From assembly GCA_964526635.1 (NCBI GenBank), contig CAZGLR010000012.1:1-44443 (forward strand): a stretch of DNA of 44,443 bases, in the 5' to 3' direction. Under the pieces are notes generated by a model. That model was given only the letters and a program-made list of their open reading frames with translations, was not told the origin of the DNA and searched no databases. Below, in pieces: positions 40,127 to 44,443 of this stretch (its first letter is position 1; each line of letters starts with the position of its first letter). The position numbers and the translations under genes are program-made. The stretch is from CAZGLR01 sp964526635 (GTDB lineage: Bacteria > Zixibacteria > MSB-5A5 > GN15 > JAAZOE01).

Positions 40127-41317
40127 ATGAATCTGGTACAGGAAAAGTCCGCGCAGGCCCGCAAACTGGTTACCGAATTCGGTTATGACTGTTGGCTTAC
40201 CTTTGTCCGCGAAAGCTGCATCAATGGTGACCCGGTACTTGATTTCATTCTTGGCGGGGATGTAACCTGGCACTCAGCCTTTGTCTTTGATAAAAATGGC
40301 CGGGCCACAGCGATCGTTGGCAATTTCGATGCCGCCGCCGTCGAAGATACCGGTGTCTATGACAAAGTTATCGGCTATGTCAAAAGCATCGAGGAACCGC
40401 TGGGTGATCTGCTGTCAGAACTGGATCCGAAAAGTATAGCCATCAACTACTCATCCGGTTCGGAGGTCTGCGATGGCCTCACTCACGGCATGTTTTTGTA
40501 TCTGCAGAAATTACTCAGCCGAATCAGTTTTGATCACTGCCTCGTCTCCGCTGAACCATTGCTCAGCGCTTTGCGTCAGCGCAAAAGCCCCACGGAAATT
40601 GCGAGAATCAAAAAAGCTGTCGATGAAACTGAAATAATCTATTCGAAGATTCCAGATATCATAACGCCCGGCATTACCGAAAAACAAATTGCCGAGTTCA
40701 TGCAGAAGCAGGCCTTTGATCATGGCTATGGCATGGCCTGGCAGCCATCGGCCTGTCCGGCGGTTTTCGCCGGGCCCGATGCCTCCAGCGGACATTATGG
40801 CCCCACTGATCGAAAACTGGAACCGGGGCATATTCTCCATATCGATTTCGGAATCAATGTCGAGGGTTACTGCAGCGATCTGCAGCGGGGCTTTTATGTC
40901 CTGCGCGAAAACGAAGATCGCCCACCCGAGGACGTGCAGAATGCCTATGATACGGTCTTTCATGCCATTGCCGAGGCAGCCTCGGCCCTGAGACCTGGAG
41001 TTATCGGCAATGATATCGATACGATTGCCCGTTCGGTTATTACTTCGGCCGGTTATGAAGAATATGCCTGCGCGCTGGGCCATCAGGTTGGCCGATACGC
41101 CCACGATGGCACCGCATTGCTGGGACCGAAATGGGAAAAATATGGCGAGAAACCATTTCAGAAAATCGAGAAAGGCATGATATTTACCATAGAGCCGCAC
41201 GTGCGCGTCCCCGGCTATGGCATGGCCAGTATTGAAGAGATGATCATTGTTACCGACGATGGCTGCGAATTTTTATCACAACAGCAGCGGGAAGTTTATC
41301 TGATAAGTATGGACTGA
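40127..41317 (+). CDS. M24 family metallopeptidase (Xaa-Pro aminopeptidase-like)
   Basis: A 396-residue pita-bread peptidase. The N-terminal creatinase-like domain covers about 1-155; the catalytic domain follows. HIDFGINVEGYCSDLQRGF gives two metal aspartates, ALGHQVGRYAHDG a histidine, and EPHVRVPGYG plus IEEMI two glutamates, so the dinuclear metal site is complete. It should remove N-terminal residues ahead of proline or cleave related dipeptides. GGAG stands 6 bases before ATG 40127, favoured over GTG 40115. The PaaK-like gene follows after 18 bases, likely one transcript. Confidence 0.9.
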   Translation: MNLVQEKSAQARKLVTEFGYDCWLTFVRESCINGDPVLDFILGGDVTWHSAFVFDKNGRATAIVGNFDAAAVEDTGVYDKVIGYVKSIEEPLGDLLSELDPKSIAINYSSGSEVCDGLTHGMFLYLQKLLSRISFDHCLVSAEPLLSALRQRKSPTEIARIKKAVDETEIIYSKIPDIITPGITEKQIAEFMQKQAFDHGYGMAWQPSACPAVFAGPDASSGHYGPTDRKLEPGHILHIDFGINVEGYCSDLQRGFYVLRENEDRPPEDVQNAYDTVFHAIAEAASALRPGVIGNDIDTIARSVITSAGYEEYACALGHQVGRYAHDGTALLGPKWEKYGEKPFQKIEKGMIFTIEPHVRVPGYGMASIEEMIIVTDDGCEFLSQQQREVYLISMD

Positions 41318-41335
41318 ATTGCCGATATATAGTCT

Positions 41336-42718
41336 ATGTCTTTGTCCTCTCTCATACTGCGACATACGGCCATACCCCTGATTTTGCATCGTGAACATCG
41401 GGGAGAGGCTCTCCGGTATCGGCGCCATTTTACGGAAAGCCAATGGTGGCCGCTGCATAAGCTGCGGGAATTACAATGGGAAAAGCTGCAACGACTCCTG
41501 CGGCATGCGCATACTACCGTACCCTATTATCAGAATTTGTTTGCCGAACATGGCCTGACGCCGCGTTCCTTTACCGATTTTGATGATTTGCGAAAAATAC
41601 CCGTTCTTGATCGCGACCTTATCAGGAAACACCGTGAGGATTTAATCTCGAGAGAATACGATAAGGCACAATTGCAGGAGTTCGGTACCGGCGGGACGAC
41701 ACGGCGCCGGATGATGCTCTATCGCGATCATACCAGCAACAACATCAAGGCGGGGGCGGCCTGGCGTTTTGAATCTTTCATGGGCCGTCACATCGGAGAC
41801 AAACTCTGTTATTTCTGGCCCTACCATGGCGATTTCAGTCCCCGAATCAAGCTGCGAACAAAAATCAAGGACCGGTATCTGTTACGCGAATTGATGTTTT
41901 ATGCCGGGGCACCATCGGAGCAATCACTGGAGCATTTTTACAGCACACTGAAACGCTTCCGGCCGCAGTTTCTTAAAGTTTTTCCCAATGCGCTGTATGC
42001 CTTTGCCAAACATGTTATCGCCAATGGCTATTCTATACCGGATATCAAATGCATCATGACTACCGGCGAAGCATTGGAGCAGCATCATCGAGAGGTGTTC
42101 ACACAGGCGTTTGATGCCGAAATTTACAACATGTATGGTTCCCGCGAGGTGGGCAATTCCGCCTGCGAGTGCGAGTATCATCAGGGCCTGCATGTGGCCA
42201 TGGAAACGTCATATATCGAAGTCATCGCGGACAACCAGCCGGTTGATGATGATACCGAGGGTGAATTTATAATCACCGATTTGACCAACTATGGCTTCCC
42301 GCTGATTCGTTACGCCGTCGAGGATTTCGGCAGGCGGCTGTCCGGGCAGTGCGCGTGCGGGCGCCACCTCCAAAGACTCAGCCCGGGAATCGGGCGAATG
42401 ATGGACATGTATATCGCACCCGATGGCGGCCGCCATTCAGCGTTGGCCCTTTCCGCCTATATCTCCGAACAGGGACCGCCCATGGGACAATTTCAGTATA
42501 TACAAAAATCGCTCTGTGAGTATCACATCAAGATTACCGATGATCCACCGGTGACAAAAGAAATTACTGATCATGTCACCAGTGTGTTCCATTATTTAAT
42601 TTCGCCCGATATTAAACTGACCTTTGAGGCGGTTGACGCCTTGCCAAGAGAAAGCTCTGGCAAAATACGGTATTTCATTTGTGAGGCGGATGGTTCTGCA
42701 CATCACGGCAATGATTGA
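41336..42718 (+). CDS. PaaK/CapK-like adenylate-forming enzyme
   Basis: A 460-residue AMP-binding enzyme of the phenylacetate-CoA ligase / CapK subgroup. LLRHAHTTVPYYQNLF is the standard opening, FGTGGTTRR is the phosphate loop, CIMTTGEALEQHHRE and IYNMYGSREVG are adenine-site motifs, and PLIRYAVEDFGR is the ribose-aspartate motif. The CACGRHL segment is a Cys pair typical of CapK-like members. It would activate a carboxylate for transfer to CoA or a sugar. The acid is unknown. It is adjacent to the M24 peptidase. Confidence 0.88.
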   Translation: MSLSSLILRHTAIPLILHREHRGEALRYRRHFTESQWWPLHKLRELQWEKLQRLLRHAHTTVPYYQNLFAEHGLTPRSFTDFDDLRKIPVLDRDLIRKHREDLISREYDKAQLQEFGTGGTTRRRMMLYRDHTSNNIKAGAAWRFESFMGRHIGDKLCYFWPYHGDFSPRIKLRTKIKDRYLLRELMFYAGAPSEQSLEHFYSTLKRFRPQFLKVFPNALYAFAKHVIANGYSIPDIKCIMTTGEALEQHHREVFTQAFDAEIYNMYGSREVGNSACECEYHQGLHVAMETSYIEVIADNQPVDDDTEGEFIITDLTNYGFPLIRYAVEDFGRRLSGQCACGRHLQRLSPGIGRMMDMYIAPDGGRHSALALSAYISEQGPPMGQFQYIQKSLCEYHIKITDDPPVTKEITDHVTSVFHYLISPDIKLTFEAVDALPRESSGKIRYFICEADGSAHHGND

Positions 42719-42809
42719 CAACTGACGGATCCGGCTAATGTGCGAATAATCAAACTGGCTATATTTTAACTGTTCCCAGAGGTACCTCAACTCCATATAT
42801 TGGATAGGT

Positions 42810-43358
42810 ATGATAATCGAGATTACACGACCGGATCGAAACGATGTCAAAGAATTACATCAATTGTTCGATATCACCATTCGTGATACATTCGAACGTG
42901 AGGGCATCGTCGAGGCTTCCATCGATGAAATCATGGTGGAAGTGGAAAAACAGAAGCAGTTTTTGCGTAATGATCTCGACACCGGCGGTCGTGATGAGTA
43001 TTTTCTGATCGCGCGTAGAGATGATCGAATTGTCGGGACGATCGCTTACGGGCCGCCAAATCATATGATTCTGAAATACAGTAATATCGCCGTCGCCACT
43101 GTCCCGGAAATCAAAAGTGTCTACATTCATCCCGACTACCAGAGACAAGGGATCGGTACGAAGCTCTTAATGACTGTTGTCGATATTCTCCGAGATCGGG
43201 GATTCACACAATTTTGTCTTGATACCGGATACAAAAGCGCCCAGGTATACTGGCAAAAAAAACTCGGACCGCCACTCGTAACGATCGCCGATTATTATTC
43301 CGACGGCACCGCGTATATGATCTGGGTGGTCGATAATCATAACCCACTCGCAGAGTAG
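42810..43358 (+). CDS. GNAT family N-acetyltransferase
   Basis: A 182-residue GNAT. IEITRPDRNDVKELHQLFD opens the fold, YFLIARRDDRIVGTIAYG forms strands 2-3, and VYIHPDYQRQGIGTKLLM is the acetyl-CoA loop (Q-R-Q-G-I-G). LDTGYKSAQVYWQKKLG completes it. Substrate unknown. TAGGT near the ATG is a weak ribosome site. TTGACA at 42715 followed by TAATGT is a low-quality promoter candidate. Confidence 0.9.
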   Translation: MIIEITRPDRNDVKELHQLFDITIRDTFEREGIVEASIDEIMVEVEKQKQFLRNDLDTGGRDEYFLIARRDDRIVGTIAYGPPNHMILKYSNIAVATVPEIKSVYIHPDYQRQGIGTKLLMTVVDILRDRGFTQFCLDTGYKSAQVYWQKKLGPPLVTIADYYSDGTAYMIWVVDNHNPLAE

Positions 43359-43543
43359 GTTTCGTCTTAAACCGGCTAAGTTGTAAAGTATAAAAAACAT
43401 ATCCATCACTCGGTATCAGAAGGCGGTCAGCAGACCAGGGATAAACTTCTCTTTTCGGGTGGGTTATAGACTTCTGTGAAAACCTCCGAATCTGTCAGGC
43501 AGTATACATATCACCTGACGCAACCATAAATCAGGAATATCTC

Positions 43544-44029
43544 ATGGATCAATTTTACAAAGATATAATCTGGTCGCAATTCGGGGCAGCTCTCGATACA
43601 CTCGAAAACGCTGTTACTCTCTGTCCGGATAACCTCTGGACCGACCCAACTCACCATTACTGGTACTGGGTGTCGCATACGACCTTCTGGCTCGATTATT
43701 ATCTTGATACTAAAAAAGAGAGTTTCCATCCCCCGGAGCCATTCGGGATGGAAGAGATGGACCCTGCCGGCGTGCTACCACCTCGGGTATATACCAAAGA
43801 CGCGTTACTGGCTCATCTGGCTCATGGTCGCCGGAAGTGCCGTGAGACAATCCAAAATCTTGATGATACTGTCCTGGCCCAAACGATTAAATTTTCTTCA
43901 GGGACGCTCAATTTCGGGGAGTTATTACTCTATAACATGCGTCATGTGCAGCATCATGCCGCGCAGTTAAACCAGCTTTTGCGTCAGCATGCCGACATCG
44001 GAGCCAGATGGTTGCACAAGGCGAAGTAG
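43544..44029 (+). CDS. DinB-like metal-binding protein
   Basis: A 161-residue four-helix-bundle protein of the DinB/YfiT type. YWYWVSHTTFWLDYYL supplies the first histidine on helix 2, and NMRHVQHHAAQLNQLL supplies the H-x3-H pair on the last helix, together a three-histidine metal site. LAHLAHGRRKCRETI is the third helix. Members include thiol-dependent transferases and damage-inducible proteins; this one is unassigned. GGAATATC precedes ATG 43544. Confidence 0.82.
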   Translation: MDQFYKDIIWSQFGAALDTLENAVTLCPDNLWTDPTHHYWYWVSHTTFWLDYYLDTKKESFHPPEPFGMEEMDPAGVLPPRVYTKDALLAHLAHGRRKCRETIQNLDDTVLAQTIKFSSGTLNFGELLLYNMRHVQHHAAQLNQLLRQHADIGARWLHKAK

Positions 44030-44249
44030 GACCAACCTTGGGGTAGGTGCGAGAATCCCCTCGCCCGCTGCTATCCCAGCGTGTCTGCAACCAGTGCGCA
44101 TTCGACTGTAACCTGTGGCAAAACACTATGCTATAAACTAATCAGTTAGTTAAACGAGCTGGCTTAGCGCAGGATGAATCTTAATTTTATATGTCATCAT
44201 TGATTAATTACCCTTTTTCAACAGGCCCTGAAGACCTGGAGTACCGCAG
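44030..44249. other. Intergenic DNA before the terminal repeats
   Basis: No supported gene, RNA or strong hairpin. AT content rises between 44120 and 44220. Confidence 0.4.
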
Positions 44250-44310
44250 CAATGGCAACATACCTCAACAAATAGATAAACCCGCGACTCCGCAGCATAG
44301 CTGCTCCGTA
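44250..44310. repeat. 61-bp repeat, copy 1
   Basis: This segment recurs at 44383-44443 with 58 of 61 identical bases by eye. It contains the small palindrome GCAGC-ATA-GCTGC. The two copies lie 133 bp apart in direct orientation. Confidence 0.85.
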
Positions 44311-44353
44311 GTGGGCGACTAATACTTGAGTCTTCGCATCAAATATCGGGGTA

Positions 44354-44373
44354 CCACACCCGGCAGGGTGTGG
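44354..44373. repeat. Palindrome between the two 61-bp repeats
   Basis: CCACACCC (44354-44361) pairs with GGGTGTGG (44366-44373) around a GGCA loop, extended outward by partial pairing of GGGT with ATCC. It looks like the hairpin of an interspersed intergenic element. Confidence 0.7.
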
Positions 44374-44382
44374 CATCCGGAT

Positions 44383-44443
44383 CAATGGCAACATAGCTCA
44401 ACAAATAGATAAACCCACGACTCCGCAGCAAAGCTGCTCCGTA
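44383..44443. repeat. 61-bp repeat, copy 2 (reaches the window edge)
   Basis: Second copy, with three differences from copy 1 (tag/tac, ccac/cccg and caaagc/catagc). It is cut by the window end, so the array may continue. Confidence 0.85.

Noticed and set aside
44250..44443. CRISPR array
   Set aside because: Only two 61-bp copies with a 72-bp gap that contains a hairpin; no regular spacers and no cas genes.

Overview
The window is bacterial chromosome: dense protein-coding genes on both strands, roughly half G+C by eye, Shine-Dalgarno sites of the AGGAGG type, and no rRNA, tRNA, CRISPR array or transposase that I can recognise. Sigma-54-type regulation, a periplasmic aspartyl protease with a signal peptide, a CopB-type pump and a second-type (N-type) ATP synthase suggest a Gram-negative, probably uncultured, sediment or aquatic bacterium. 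The exact phylum cannot be fixed from this sequence.

Region 1 (1-20.6 kb, all + strand) starts with the tail of an NtrC-family regulator, a degenerate receiver protein and a SpoIIAA-like protein. It then runs almost without gaps through ppsA, archaeal-type apgM, a small P-loop kinase, a complete N-type ATPase operon (atpDCQRBEFAG), pfkB, a trehalose-synthase-like glycosyltransferase, a CopB-type copper pump, a P2-type cation pump and an AI-2E family exporter. The c subunit carries Na+-site residues. The cluster therefore joins reversible lower and upper glycolytic steps, a likely Na+-pumping ATPase and ion pumps, which fits energy or ion stress rather than routine housekeeping.

Region 2 (20.6-30.8 kb) holds small stress-type genes. 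Four tandem two-domain PRC-barrel proteins are interleaved with a coiled-coil protein, a small conserved protein and a four-helix membrane protein (all - strand), followed by a PfpI/DJ-1 protein. On the + strand come a methyltransferase, a CBS-pair protein, a holin-like membrane protein, an HPF-cold-shock fusion, a 46-residue membrane peptide and a DUF72 protein. Five intergenic sites share one sigma-54-like pattern, (T/C)GGCA(C/T)G-N4-TTG(A/C/T), correctly spaced and oriented in front of these genes and of the left-hand cluster. They look like one regulon, and the NtrC-family regulator at the edge is a natural candidate activator.

Region 3 (30.8-34.8 kb) has DUF488, pirin and a large PDZ aspartyl protease (all -), then a divergent TetR gene whose promoter is covered by two tandem TGAC-N6-GTCA palindromes 18 bp apart.

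Region 4 (35.2-38.2 kb) is an amidoligase cassette: an acidic-tailed zinc-ribbon protein, a stand-alone RLAN protein, a RimK-like ATP-grasp ligase and a GNAT-C39-peptidase fusion, closed by a strong terminator. It is the best candidate for an undescribed peptide or protein modification system, because the RLAN and ATP-grasp domains usually sit in one chain and are split here.

Region 5 (38.2-44.4 kb) holds an SDR, a membrane protein, an M24 peptidase next to a PaaK/CapK-like adenylating enzyme, a GNAT and a DinB-like protein. It ends in two copies of a 61-bp repeat flanking a palindrome.
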